A stretch of 64,000 nt of DNA from Phorcus lineatus. Its lineage: Eukaryota; Mollusca; Gastropoda; Trochida; Trochidae. Both the position numbers and the translations under genes were made by a program. The stretch's first letter is position 1; each line of letters starts with the position of its first letter. Of the stretch, positions 48,157 to 59,615 are shown one piece after another. The DNA lies in contig OV121085.1 of the NCBI GenBank assembly GCA_921293015.1, forward strand, positions 12,239,731-12,303,730, in the 5' to 3' direction. The notes beneath the pieces are model-generated. The model was not told where the DNA came from and searched no databases. It saw only the letters and a program-made list of their open reading frames with translations.

Positions 48157-49120
48157 TCACCACCATTCACATTTTCCCCATCGCTTCTTGACCTTGCTCA
48201 GACCGTCTGAATAGAAACGACGTTCAGGAAGTGGATTTTTCATCTCGGGGAACAAGAAAAAGTCACTTGGTGCACGATCGGGTGAATAGGGGGGATGCGA
48301 TAAGATTTCAAAGCCACATCGCCGTGCCTCCACGGCAGCTGCTTGACAAGTGTGGGCTGGGGCATTGTCAGCTAACAGGCGTACACCTTTGGTGATCATA
48401 CCGCGGCGCCTCTGTTTAATGGCATCTCGTAACTTGCTCAGTAGGTTGCAGTAATAAGCTCCAGTAATGGTCTGACCGTTAGCTAGATAATCCGTCAAGA
48501 TGACTCCATGACAATAACAAAAAACAAACACAATGACCTTTCCTGCAGACATTTGCACCTTGGCCTTTTTGGGAGGTGGTGACGTAGCATGCTTCAACTC
48601 TTTGCTCATTTCTTTTGTCTCAGGATCATAATGATAGACCAAGCATTCATCAATAGTAACAAGACATTTGAAGAAATCATCTTTGTCTTGTTCCAGAAGC
48701 TCCAATGCCTGCCGTGACATGTCCCTTCAATTCTGTTTTTGCAATGGAGTCAGTAAGGGAGGAACCCAGCGTCATGACACTTTGGTCATAAGCAATTGGT
48801 TATGGAGTGTGTTCCAAGCACTGCCATAACTCAGACCTGATTCATGCCTTATCATTTGTAGAGTTACGCGGCGATCTTCTTGACCCAGCGTCTTAACCTT
48901 CTTGATGACATCCATATCATCAGTATATGAGGGGTGTCCATTTCTTGGCTCATCTGCGAGGGACGTGTGGCCTGTTTGGAAATTCCTTTTCCATCTCACA
49001 ACAGTGTCATTGGATGGGCTGTCATTGGCAAAAACAGATTTCATCATCATGAATTTGACGTGCAGTATAGCCCTTCAAATGTAAAAACTTAATTACACTG
49101 CGCGCCTCATTGTTCTCCAT
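48157..49120 (-). mobile_element. mariner transposase relic
   Basis: Antisense in intron 14. Starts MENNEARSVIKF at 49120, then the helix-turn-helix end (SNDTVVRWKRNFQTG, SLADEPRNGHPS). The catalytic domain shows TIDECLVYHYDPETKE, LLADNAPAHTC and YSPDRAPSDFFLFPEMK, the DD34D layout of mariner. Broken by a GAT repeat near the start, a stop after about codon 115 and a frameshift near 48720-48775. Terminal inverted repeats were not found. Confidence 0.92.
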
Positions 49121-49569
49121 AATAGATGGTACTGTGCTATTTGGTCAACTGACATAAAACTTACTGTCGCGAAAAAGGCTATTGTTGACCAAGGAACTAG
49201 ACAAGGATCACTTATGCTACAGTGGCCATTTGGTCTGTATTCACCAGTACATTCTTTATGGTAATTGAAACTTTTTGATATCCCCTCGTAACTGAAGTAA
49301 TAACATTTTCAGAAATGTGTTTCTGCACCTTTGAATAACCCATATAGTATCTGAGCACTTATCAAAGACATATAAAATTTATGATAGGTATCTTCTCATC
49401 CTCTGTCACCTTAACTTTTAAATAAAGTGGTTGTTTCATCTCTTAGTTACCCTAAACTTTTCATATGTAGATGCACATGCGTCAAAGATATGTCGATCAA
49501 TGAGATAAAGTATCAAGTATAAATACTATATGAGGAGATAGTGTTCAAATCTTTATCCTTCCTTCACAG
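49121..49569. other. intron 14 end
   Basis: Intronic, with acceptor ccttccttcacag. Nothing else recognised. Confidence 0.5.
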
Positions 49570-49740
49570 CACCTGGAGACCCCAAAACATTCCGTTACGT
49601 AAGTAAAACGTCCGAGTCCATAGAGTTGAGGTGGACCCCTCCTCAACCCAGACCTGGCTTAACAACCTACATGATCACAGTGTACGAGTGGGATGAAGAC
49701 AGGGACCAGTACAGGAGTTTCAAGCATGTCAGTACTCGAG
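49570..49740 (+). CDS. exon 15: first half of an FN3 domain
   Basis: Residues 944-1000. APGDPKTFRYVSKTSESIEL then RWTPPQPRPGLTTYMITVYEW: classic FN3 A-C strands with tryptophan and PP. Phase 1-1 (171 nt), donor CGAG|gtaatt. Confidence 0.92.
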
Positions 49741-50309
49741 GTAATTTCAACTGTCATACCTGTGCACCATAATCCTATATAATTGGTAACTTAATGTGAT
49801 TTTTGAAAGTGTGTTGTGGTTAAAATTGCATTTGTATCAAAGATTTAAAACTACAAGTAGATTTTCAACAATTTGTACAGCAGCCAAACAAAAGTTTGCC
49901 TTTTTATGCTATCTTTACGCCTTTCCCCAAGATACATCAAACAAAGCCATAAAAGACAGGGGAAGGAGTTGTGGTGGGGGAAGTTTTAAAGAATCTCATT
50001 CAATTCAATGTTTGGGGACATTGCCATGTTATTGGCAAACAATTGCCTCAGATGAGGTTTATCAATAATATTCAATGCAGTGAAACCAACTTGAATAAAA
50101 CCAATCAATATTACCAAGCATAACTTACATGAGTACTTTATCTAATTAAAACGTTTTTAGTCATTTTGATATGAGAAAGTTTGAGTAGACTTTCTATATT
50201 TGAAAATATCAATCTCTTCTAAACAATACGACAGTGCAAGAAATATACTGATAACCTTTTGTTTCAAATTGGTTTTAACTGTACACATCATTATGAAATA
50301 TACTAGGGT

Positions 50310-50983
50310 ATAAGATGAAAATTGGGTCTCAAAAGTAAGGAAACTGCTTTTTAAATACGGCTTTGGATATATATGGGTATCTCAGACTGTTGAAAACAAA
50401 AAATATTTTCTAGAAATGTTTCATCAACGATGTAAAGATAAATATCTCCAAGAGTGGAACCACGAAATAGCCATATCAAGTTCTTTAAAATTCTATTCCA
50501 TGATCAAAAATGACTACTATTCTGAGAAGTATTAACAATCAGTAACGCGGGTTTACGGAGATGTCTGACAAAGATACGTTGTAATATTCATGGTTTCAAA
50601 ATGAATTCTTATAGGCATTATAAAAACTCGGATACAACTTGCACATTTTGTAAATCACCACTAGAGGATGAATTCCATGTAATTCTAGTATGCCCAGTAT
50701 ATCATGACCTGAGGAGTAGATATCTTCCAGCTTATTGTCATCACCACCCACATATGAACAAATTGATTAGCTTGTTTTCATTAGTTGATAATGATAACTT
50801 AGTCAAGTTCTGTATATTCTTAAAGAAGGTGTTTAAACTGAGAGACAATATGAACGCATTGACTTACGTCTAGAAGTTAAATTAATCTTTGTTAGTGGCG
50901 CAGCAATTGTATATGTATCATATTTTTTTCACATGTTGTACTGTTGGCCTCATGGCCATTTATACGTAATAAATGAACTGAAC
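50310..50983 (+). mobile_element. short LINE fragment with target duplication
   Basis: 674-bp insertion in intron 15 flanked by tatactagggt (50299-50309 and 50984-50994). Encodes WVSKVRKLLFKYGFGYIWV through the zinc-finger region CTFCKSPLEDEFHVILVC to the ORF2 end, then a tail with ggcctcatggcc. Starts within about two bases of the same ORF2 point as the copy at 19119. Confidence 0.92.
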
Positions 50984-51038
50984 TATACTAGGGTTTATGA
51001 TAGTGGTGTAAGGATGATAACTAAACCATACATTACAG

Positions 51039-51170
51039 GTTACTTCAATACATTAGCTAACATCACCGGGTTATCCAGCTACTGGAAGTACAGGTTTGAG
51101 ATGTATGTCAGGACCATCAAAGGAGATTCAAGTACTACGAATGTGGCTAATGTCACCACAGAGGAATCTG
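51039..51170 (+). CDS. exon 16: second half of an FN3 domain
   Basis: Residues 1001-1044. FNTLANITGLSSYWKYRFEM then YVRTIKGDSST and NVTTEES complete the FN3 of exon 15. Phase 1-1, 132 nt. Confidence 0.92.
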
Positions 51171-51891
51171 GTAAGATTTGATTCCTTGTTAACAATTGTA
51201 GTATCTTCAAAAGGCTGAACACCTTTTAAATGTTATATATGCCCAAACAAAAAATATCAAAACGTTTGAATAGACATTGAAAATCTAATTGAGAATAGAA
51301 AAATACTTTTTCAAAAAGATATCTAATGTTCATCATTTAAAAAAAGCAGCAACGGCTGCTCTTCACACCTGTGTTCAGCTTTTATGTTCATTTAAGTACA
51401 TGTCATGGAATAAAAAAAATCATCTCGATGATGTTCCTGATAACACTTGACTATTTACCATGATGTCACCTGTCATTAGTCGTCTTTGATAGGAAAAGCA
51501 GAATGACCACATTCAATATTGGAAAATGTTTCAGACAAGGTTATTAAAAGTAGTTCTAAATCTAGTTTCTTCACTTGTAAGAAATATTGTAGATGGTTAT
51601 TGCTTCTCAAATTATTTCGATCTGAAATATTTTCATTCTTCGATTACATTTTCAAATTGTATTCGATGTTTAACAAAAAGAAAACCAACAAACGCACAAA
51701 CCAACTTGTATACATAAAACATTAACATGTATACATAAATGTCCACGTGCTGTATACAACAATGACATAATAAACGTTAAATATACAGTGTACAAATCGA
51801 AAACTATGACGTGTTTGCTGCTAGGCAAAGTGACCTTTTTTAGCTGTAAAATGAGAAATTACTTTTAAACATCAGATTTCGTTTCTTACAG
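51171..51891. other. intron 16
   Basis: AT-rich; frames at 51519-51725 are without motifs. Ends in acceptor tttcgtttcttacag. Confidence 0.5.
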
Positions 51892-52031
51892 CTCCTACTC
51901 CAGTTCAGAATCTTAAACATCAACCTGTTGATGGAGTGTATGATCAATACCAACTCTCCTGGTGATGTCCACCACAGAAGGATGGACGGAATGGGGTTAT
52001 AAGAAGTGCCACTGTCATCACATCAAGTTTT
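51892..52031 (+). CDS. exon 17: first third of an FN3 domain, with in-frame TGA
   Basis: Residues 1045-1091. APTPVQNLKHQPVDGVYDQY then QLSW-stop-CPPQKDGRNGVIRSATV. The exon fits in phase at both ends (1 in, 0 out, 140 nt) and the FN3 pattern continues across the stop, which occupies codon 1069 at 51963-51965. A single transition from CGA would give TGA. If real, the product would end in the ectodomain. Confidence 0.85.
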
Positions 52032-52852
52032 GTAAATATCCAGTTTATCATGTTAAAATGCTCAAATAATTATAATTGTTGCTGCCTTTCCAAGTATGAT
52101 TATTAACTTCTTTATTGCCAGTCTTTGTGGGACAACCACTTGTTCAATCCTGGAATTTAGTTATTGATTACTGGTTTGATATAGTACTTGTTACTTTTAT
52201 TACTCATACTGTAAGACAGACACCGGGTAATATTTGTGCAGTAAGATGTGATCGTTTCATTATCTCCCTTCCCTACCCCGCCGTCTCTTAGAAAGCAATC
52301 AGATACACAATGATCGTATTAACCAAATTATCAGCTATAGATTTTTCGCAACAGTCACCCAATTTTTAGAATTTCTCCAGGATAGCCATACATGAAGCCT
52401 TTACAGTCTATTCTGAATAAACAAACTCAGTAAGAAAAGCATGAGTGTGAAATCACGGAAGCATAAACAATTAAAGAATATTCGATATTTTATGCTGAAC
52501 AGGATTTCGCTCGTTTCGAAGTCCATATCATCCAGCGTTTATAGGGTTTATTAAATGATATGTTGTAATTGCAGTCATCTGATTCGTGCGCTTGAAACAC
52601 TAAAAAGCTGCTTTAATAAATGAAATGCAACGGGAGGCAGTGAAATAATCGGAATACCTCTACCTTGCTTTCATGGTTTAGTGGATACTTAATTGAAACG
52701 TTCACCCTGTATTAGCGAGGATACCAATAAAGGTGTTTGATTTAATTTTAACTCCATTATGACATATTGTTTTCATGAGATTAAACTTAAGGAAATGAAC
52801 CATAATAGATACCTTTTGAAAGACCTGTGAAGCTATTTAACATATTTTGCAG
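52032..52852. other. intron 17
   Basis: No repeat or gene recognised. Confidence 0.4.
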
Positions 52853-52963
52853 ACTCAATCAGTTGACATTAATCCAGCAATTGGGCTACATAATTTTGAT
52901 AATGTTGATTGCACTTGGAATGAAAAAATAACAGTAACACCGGAATTCAACTATACATTTGAG
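52853..52963 (+). CDS. exon 18: middle of an FN3 domain
   Basis: Residues 1092-1128. Phase 0-0, 111 nt, TQSVDINPAIGLHN ... TVTPEFNYTFE: the E-F strand region with tyrosine (PEFNYTFE). Donor GAG|gtaagt. Confidence 0.85.
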
Positions 52964-53473
52964 GTAAGTGTTAGTTTGGCTAGTTCACTTACTAAAGCTG
53001 ACTTGAGCGACTGTGGTGAAATAATGTATAACAAACAATCTAATATTTCCGCTTTGGTTATAAACGCATTACTTAGAGAAGTTTATTGATTGTTTAAACT
53101 GTTAATATTGTTTGGGCATCATTGCATATTTGTTTGAGTGAGGGTATCATTTGAAAGTTCAGTTTTAAAAGTATGTACTGTCTTCAAGTAAAAAAATCAA
53201 TGATTGTTTTATGCTACTTTTGGCTCAATAAACATAAATAATCCTAAATTGCTTTACTATTGTTATAAAACCAGAAATAAAGCATTTGACAGTTTAACAC
53301 TGAGATTACTTTGTACCCAATATTTCTTTATAAACGTGAAGCGATTTTGTTAATGGGTAATATGAAGGGATAAATGCATGTAAGTGCCTGGCGTGGATGT
53401 TTGCTTGTTGGTTGTGAGTTATGGAATTCTAAACACTCATGTAATAGATTCTCCGTAATGCATTTGTTAACAG

Positions 53474-53537
53474 TTGTACATCAGCACAAGTATAAAAGGA
53501 GAGTCGACAACAATACAACAGTACATGCCAGCAGGAC
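53474..53537 (+). CDS. exon 19: last strand of the FN3 domain
   Basis: Residues 1129-1149. LYISTSIKGESTTIQQYMPAG, the G strand and linker. Starts in phase 0 and ends in phase 1 at GGAC|gtgagt. Exons 17-19 together are 315 nt and start and end in phase 1. Confidence 0.83.
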
Positions 53538-53929
53538 GTGAGTTAAGAGTAATAAGTGGTCCTGTCAGTAGTCACTAAGGGTTATATCTTAATATATGTT
53601 AATATAATTATATATTAATATAACACTTATGAAACGAATTGAAACGTTAGCGTTGCAATACTTCTGGGGTAACAAGCTCACAGACAAAATTTACGGTAAT
53701 ACATTTGTTGTCTTTAAGCATGTCTTAAAAATAGTTATTTGTAATTGAATAATTCAATATCTTAACTTCTCATAATTACAAAAAATACCTTCGCATTTCA
53801 ATGGAGGGAAATTAATCAAGATATCTTCATAATTGAAAAATATTGAACTTCCTCATTTACGGTATGCATTTAAGAATATGACACCATAGCAGGATGTTTT
53901 AATTTCTTTACTTGAATGACCAAATCCAG
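53538..53929. other. intron 19
   Basis: AT-rich intron, nothing recognised. Confidence 0.4.
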
Positions 53930-54094
53930 CTGCCAGTTTGAACAGTGCAAGTGTACCAGGTGGTCAGACAACATCTTCCACTGAACAAAAGACGATCGCA
54001 ATCTTGCTGTGCCCATCCTGTATATTGGACCCAAAGAACGGAAGAATAATATCAACTGGAATCATTATCTGTAAAGAAACGTGTAATACATACA
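53930..54094 (+). CDS. exon 20: start of the membrane-proximal domain
   Basis: Residues 1150-1204. Low-complexity S/T linker (SVPGGQTTSSTEQK) then IAILLCPSCILDPKNGRI and STGIIICKETCNTY. The -NGxI-x-GIIIC pattern recalls the start of the membrane-proximal domain of receptor tyrosine phosphatases. Phase 1-1, 165 nt. Confidence 0.87.
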
Positions 54095-54499
54095 GTGAGT
54101 ATTCATTTGCTTTAAGATAACCGTTATTAGATAAGTAAAAACACCGTGACGTTTCAATCGACTGAGGAGAAGAGAGAGATGCTGCATGAAACCATGGGAG
54201 TCATGTGATACTACATGTACATATTATGTTATCAGGTATTATCAAATTATAATCCAAAGTATGTCATATGCCTTATTTATCTTATTGCATTGATTACATT
54301 TATAAATTAAGAATACAATGTCATAAATCATATGTGGCGTCATAATATCTAACAAAAAAAGCAATTGTTAAATTGCACAAAGGTATTGTATGAATGATAC
54401 GAAGCCGGATATATTTATCCGCGAAGGAAAGACGTGGCTTTATACAAGGTGTTTGAGACCATGTACCATACAATGTTATGTTAGCAATATTATCTACAG

Positions 54500-54625
54500 G
54501 AAGAAAGAGACAGATTAGAACTGAAGCAGACTATCAAGCGATGAAGACATGGAAACAATCTCAGAAAAACAGCTTCAATGATCCACACAGGGCTACAAGT
54601 CCAGGATGGTTAGCTAGCCTTACAG
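54500..54625 (+). CDS. exon 21: furin-type site and linker
   Basis: Residues 1205-1246. Opens with RRKRQIRTEADY, a consensus R-x-K/R-R furin site (1205-1208), then a charged region with TWKQSQKNSF and SPGWLASLT. Phase 1-1, 126 nt. Cleavage here would give a two-chain receptor, as in several adhesion receptors. Confidence 0.87.
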
Positions 54626-55290
54626 GTATGTGCTTAACTTTTGTGATATTTTTGTAAATGACAAATTTCCTATTTTGTCTTTACTAAGGTTATAGCATTT
54701 TTTGGCTCACGAGACTAAAACTATCTTTCAAATCATGTTATTCTATTTGCCAAGACATACGTACATGATATGAGCATTTAAAGGATAGCTCCTACACTTC
54801 AAAACTAAAACAAATCTCTCACAAAGATGACGTAAATAGAGAAATATATTGCAAAAACCTAACAACCAATACTTCATATCTGAACAAAATTGTTTAAAGA
54901 TATGCTACAGTGGTGTCTATATGATGTTTCATGACATAATTATGTTAAGTCCCGGATGGTTAGCTGGCGATGAAGGTATACGCTTTTCTTAAACTTGTGT
55001 AAAGACAAAATATCCCATTTTGTCTTGACTAAGGTTATAGTCTTATTTGGCTTACAAGAATAAAAACAAATTTCGAATCATATTTTTTTATTCTACAAGG
55101 AATATATAAATAACATGAGCATTAAAAGGAAAATCCAATATTTCAATATTAAACAAATCTTTCATGGAGATGATAAAAAGAGGGCAGTATATTGCAATAA
55201 AAACAACCACAATTACTAAATATTTGAATAAAATTAAGACCATTGGTTAAAAATATTCTTCAGTGGCGTCTTTCTGTTTATCATGATAAG
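54597..55290. repeat. 350-bp tandem duplication including the exon 21 end
   Basis: The block starting at 54597 (last 29 bases of exon 21 plus intron) is repeated from 54947 to about 55290. The second copy has changed cttacag|gtatgt to gatgaag|gtatac and has no acceptor, so it is a dead exon edge. Confidence 0.82.
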
Positions 55291-55916
55291 ACTTTGTAAA
55301 GATTATAAACAATATAAAGGATAGTTATCAGGCCTGTCAGTATAAACAATGACTTATTAACGTTGATCAGAATTATGAAAGTACCATGCAAAACTTTTTC
55401 CCATGCATAAAACCAACTACGTGTATAGCCTATTAAAATCCTTGATAAAACAGAGTGCCTTCTGCATGAAAATATTTTCATATCAGACGGACAACGTTTA
55501 TAAGAACAGGTTTCCTCTATCATATATTGTACTTATCTTCATACACAAAAATACAAATTTTTTGCAATATGTATACACATTGGTATAAAAAAATGCTAGT
55601 TGTGGGAATGTTGTGTGTAGATGATTAAACCAAAATCCATGATACTCGTCTGACAATCTGACGTGTCATAATTTGCATGTTGTTGTAATGATATCTTCTT
55701 TGCTCTTTTTTCTAATTGATTTTTGTATAGTATACTACATTTTTTAGATTAAAACATGACAGAGATTAATAACTGATTGAAAATGCAACTTTGAATTTGA
55801 ATTATACAGAAGCATCGATTCCCACAAGCTCATATTTGAGGAAATTTAAAAAGAAGCGTTACAATAGTATACTTCATCTGATTATTTTGTATTAATGTCT
55901 GTGTTAAATATTTCAG
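55291..55916. other. intron 21, remainder
   Basis: AT-rich intron without further features. Confidence 0.4.
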
Positions 55917-56019
55917 ATTCGGGAAGCATAAAATATATAATTGGAAACGACACCACATGTAATGAGAAATCAGAGTTTACTTTTTGTAATGGACCCTTGG
56001 AAGAAGGAACAAAGTATAA
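55917..56019 (+). CDS. exon 22: membrane-proximal domain, core
   Basis: Residues 1247-1280. IIGNDTTCNEKSEFTFCNGP then LEEGTKY: the C-x-C/CNGPL..GT.Y signature of the RPTP membrane-proximal domain. Starts in phase 1 and ends in phase 2 (AA|gtacga), completing lysine with exon 23. Confidence 0.88.
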
Positions 56020-56854
56020 GTACGATTTTAAAGTCAGATTTCAAAAAACAGCTTTATGCTTTATGATAGTAGTATATTTTTAATTGATTATGCATGCAGT
56101 AAGAAAACCTATAGTTTCCCATTTTCACAGTGCTCAGTTAAATGTGTGTTGAACAGAGTGAGAGCCGTTTGAGATCAACAGCAAATTACAAGTATGTCTA
56201 CCTCCTACAACTACACAGATGGATACTAGACGATATACAAATATATCATTATTACTACTTTTTTCTTATATAATCATTGTTATCAACTTATTTAACATGA
56301 AGATGACTAGTCAAATTTTGATGACCAATGACAAGACTATGAGGCGAAAGTAAATTTAATCTTTAATATTTACTTTATTAAATTCGTTCTGACACCACAG
56401 ATGTAGCTGAAGTAATTGAATCCTAACCTCTGTTCTAATTCCAGTACGTTTTGGGCCTACGGCAGATAACACGAGCAGCGATACTGACAACACAAACTAT
56501 CCTAAAAATTCAAGCCGATGAAAGCAAGCTTTTTGTCATTGAGTCCTATCCATCATTCAGTCGCCATATTACGAAGACTCAAAATGCAACGTGCATTATG
56601 GGATCAATAAGAAAAAAGAAATGGCTGAATCTTTAATAATGATTATTTTGAAAACGGCGTCTCTGATCTCACAACTAAGTTTGATTGTGGCTAATCAGAC
56701 TTGTGCTCGAGTTATGTTGGATTAGAAAAGAGGTTAGCGTTGGATTTTAAGGCTTTAGTAATCGTTGATAGGGGAAAAAACAAGCAACACTGATGATATA
56801 GAAAATGGTACTTTAATAATTAATAATTTTATGATCATCTTCATCATTTTGCAG
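56020..56854. other. intron 22
   Basis: Nothing recognised. Confidence 0.4.
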
Positions 56855-56922
56855 AGTCATCGTGTTTGCTTGCACATCTGCTGGTTGTGACGAAAGTGGA
56901 GAAATATCAATGTCAACTGCAG
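56855..56922 (+). CDS. exon 23: last strand of the membrane-proximal domain
   Basis: Residues 1281-1303. VIVFACTSAGCDESGEISMS continues GTKYK from exon 22, as in RPTPs (Y-R-V-x-V-x-A-x-T). Starts phase 2, ends phase 1, 68 nt. Confidence 0.88.
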
Positions 56923-57715
56923 GTATATTTTGTTACATGTCAGCACATTTTCGTAGTGTATCCTTTATCATCTCTCATGTCCACCACGTAGACAATTTTA
57001 CGACGTCTTTCATCCATGGAAAATGTTCTCATTATAGTGTGAGAAACAAAAATGGAAATTCAAAACGGTTGCTGAGGATAAAACTTTCTAATTATTTGTT
57101 AACGGCAAAGTTAGTTATAGTTGATTATAAAGTACTCTGTTTGCTGTGTGTAAGCACAAGAAAACACTAGAAGGCTAGCAAAGATGATGATTCATTTCTA
57201 ATTCTATTCGATACCTGTTTACATTAGTCAATCTTATGATTAACATGACACCAAATACACATTTCTTGAACGTTTGAATTGCATCAGTTGATTCATCATT
57301 TAACAAGCTGACAACATAACCACTCTTGGAAGAACTGTCAAAGTTATCTTCGACCGATGTCCTTATCGTTGAGAAAACGTAAAAATCCTCAATAACAACG
57401 TAATGTCAAATGTACATGTAGGTCGATTTTATGGCCTACTGAATAGTCAGCCAATTTTATGTATACGATACAATATTTGATCATTGTATGAATACAAGAA
57501 CGTGAAATTCGTACATAGAATAGTTAGCAAAACCTAGTCAACATATGCCATTTCGAATCGTTGTTGTAAAATTGAGATACAATTTAACGTCTTTAAAATT
57601 TAAGCTTGACGGATACGTTTTTTGTACATATCTTAATAGTATAAAGCTCAGATAAAACTGTTACATGCCACTTATTTCCCACAAAATGTTTATATCACTT
57701 ATTTGAAGGCCTACT
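56923..57715. other. intron 23, first part
   Basis: AT-rich sequence without recognised features. Confidence 0.4.
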
Positions 57716-57717
57716 CA

Positions 57718-58035
57718 CCTTTGTGGAGCAAAGTGGTGTAGTGGTTAGCTTGCTTGCCTCTCACGCCAGAGACCTGGTTTCGAATCCCGGTGGAGACACA
57801 AAAAAAATGGGGTCTCATCCTGTGTTGTGTCCCTGGGCAAGACACTTCATCTACTTTGCACTCAGTTCACCCAGCTGTACAAATGGGTACCTGAACAAGG
57901 GGGAAGTACGGACCTATACGGTCGCGCGGAGCGCTTGTCAATCGGCAGCACCGAAAGTACTATTCCACGAGGCTAATAATACTCATGGCGCTTTGAGCAT
58001 GCTTTGTCATGGATATATGCGCGGTATAAGAAAGC

Positions 58036-58075
<40 letters not shown>

Positions 58076-58086
58076 GTTATTATTGT
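57718..58086 (+). mobile_element. tRNA-headed SINE with TTA tail
   Basis: Head with pol III A-box-like gtggtgtagtggttagc and B-box-like tttcgaatccc. Body with ccctgggcaagacacttc ... cacccagctgtacaaatggg. The 3' part is gcgctttgagcatgc ... ggatatatgcgcggtataag, ending in about 15 TTA units (58037-58085). An open frame of 121 codons spans it and ends in poly-leucine from the TTA run; that is not a gene. Confidence 0.88.
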
Positions 58087-58235
58087 AATTGAAATAGCAA
58101 GTTAACTAACAAAGTTTGGAGGAGTGAGTTAGGTGCAAACTATGCAACTTCTATCCAGGTTATTCATTATGAAAATAATTCACTTTATTTCTTATAAAAT
58201 CTGTAATCTATGATAGCCTTCGTTTTATTTTTCAG

Positions 58236-58323
58236 ATGATCCTCTATCTTGGGAAGTAATTGCTGTAGTCCTTGTACTTGTTGCTATGGTTCTTGTGAAT
58301 GTTACTCTCATCATTGTCTATAT
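58236..58323 (+). CDS. exon 24: transmembrane helix
   Basis: Residues 1304-1332. DDPLSWE followed by a hydrophobic run (VIAVVLVLVAMVLVNVTLII, then VYI) of about 23 residues, typical of a type I membrane anchor. Ends in phase 2 at TATAT|gtaagt. Confidence 0.92.
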
Positions 58324-58956
58324 GTAAGTAATATCTAAATTTTATTGAAACACCATGTGCATTTCAATGTTTGGAAAAACTCAACAGCTTCAAAGAGTGT
58401 ATATTTAGAAACATTAAACATTAAATGGATTACAGAATGTATGTGCTTAGGGGGGAAAATCCGTTAATTTCCAGCAAACTGACACGTAACCGTATTCTAT
58501 GTTGCACTCAACCAAGAGATCTCTCAATAGAGGTTAAGATAGGTTATTAGTTACGATTAAAGCATGTTCTTTCAGTACCATTGAAACTATAAGATGATAC
58601 CTTCTAAACAATGATGTATTTTTAGTATCTGTTAACTCCAATCTATATAACTTTGATATCAAACTTGATTTTTGAAAAAAGATATTAGAAAAAAATGTGT
58701 ACACTTCCTGTTGTTTCAACATTGTGAATAAACACATTTGTTCTCTTACAAATAATTATTTTGTCCCCCGTATCAGGTAAGTGGTTTTTCAGCTTTCAAG
58801 AAACCATGTATCAATAGTATTATTCATTCGAATCTCTCGGTCAATATACTTCCTAATAATTTCATAAAAACAGGTGATAGCAATATGCGGTATATGCTAT
58901 TGTGTTTTCCCTCTGTTTACATCGATTAAATTTGTGTTTGTTTAACGCTTACGTGG

Positions 58957-59335
58957 TGGCACGTGGTCCTGTGCGTAGCTCAGTTGACCGCTATCAGTGA
59001 AGTTCAGCAACATCTGGCGTGGCTCGCCGGATGGGTGGGTTACCCGATTGTTGCTGTATTAACTGAGAGTTCAAGGGTTATTCCCTGCCCCACACTGAGA
59101 CACGAGCTGAAAAACTTGTGGTGTCTCCTTAAGCAAGGGACTTTATTCAAAATGTGCTTCTGTTCACCCAGCAGTACTAATTGGGTACCTGGTGTAGATG
59201 GTGTTGGAGATGACCTTTAAGCGCTTAATCGGCTGCTTGGGTTAGACCAGGGTAATAATGCAGGGAGCGCATTGAGCATGCAATCTGTGTGGATATCTGC
59301 GCTATATAAATACCCTAATTATTAATTATTAAATA
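58957..59335 (+). mobile_element. 5S rRNA-headed SINE
   Basis: The head matches the internal promoter part of 5S rRNA (tgaagttcagcaacatctggc ... ggatgggtgggttaccc, against the usual GAAGTTAAGCAAC..CGGGC ... GGATGGGTGACC), preceded by a gtagctcagttg word. The body (gtgtctccttaagcaaggga ... ttcacccagcagtactaattgggtacctgg) and end (gcgcattgagcatgc ... ggatatctgcgctatataaa) match the tRNA-headed SINE at 57718. Confidence 0.85.
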
Positions 59336-59615
59336 TGCAGAAAACAATGGTTTCACAATATTTTATGTTTGTGATATAATGCGGTCCAAACTTAAATCAA
59401 TTATTCATCAAATGTACGTTCTTGTATGCAGTGCATTTTATTTTCAAATTCTTGTAGAAGATGAGAGATAAATCCGTGCCAGTAGGTCAAGTAAATTAAT
59501 ATAAAGTTGAATTTTCTATGTAGATGCGAAAAGTATATCCCTTTTAAAAAAAAGATCATTAAAAAACTTCATTTATTTATAAGAATATTATTAGCATGAT
59601 TTAATAACTCCCTTT

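Noticed and set aside
51963..51965. TGA read as selenocysteine
   Set aside because: FN3 extracellular domains are not known selenoproteins and no SECIS-like structure was recognised after the stop; a point mutation or sequencing error is simpler.
57730..57800. Possible functional tRNA gene
   Set aside because: A- and B-box words are present but no cloverleaf with acceptor stem could be formed, and the sequence runs into a SINE body and tail.
57723..58088. 121-codon open frame ending in poly-leucine
   Set aside because: It spans a tRNA-headed SINE and its TTA microsatellite tail.
58970..59060. Possible 5S rRNA gene
   Set aside because: Only the internal promoter region resembles 5S; the 5' end and 3' end are absent and a SINE body follows.
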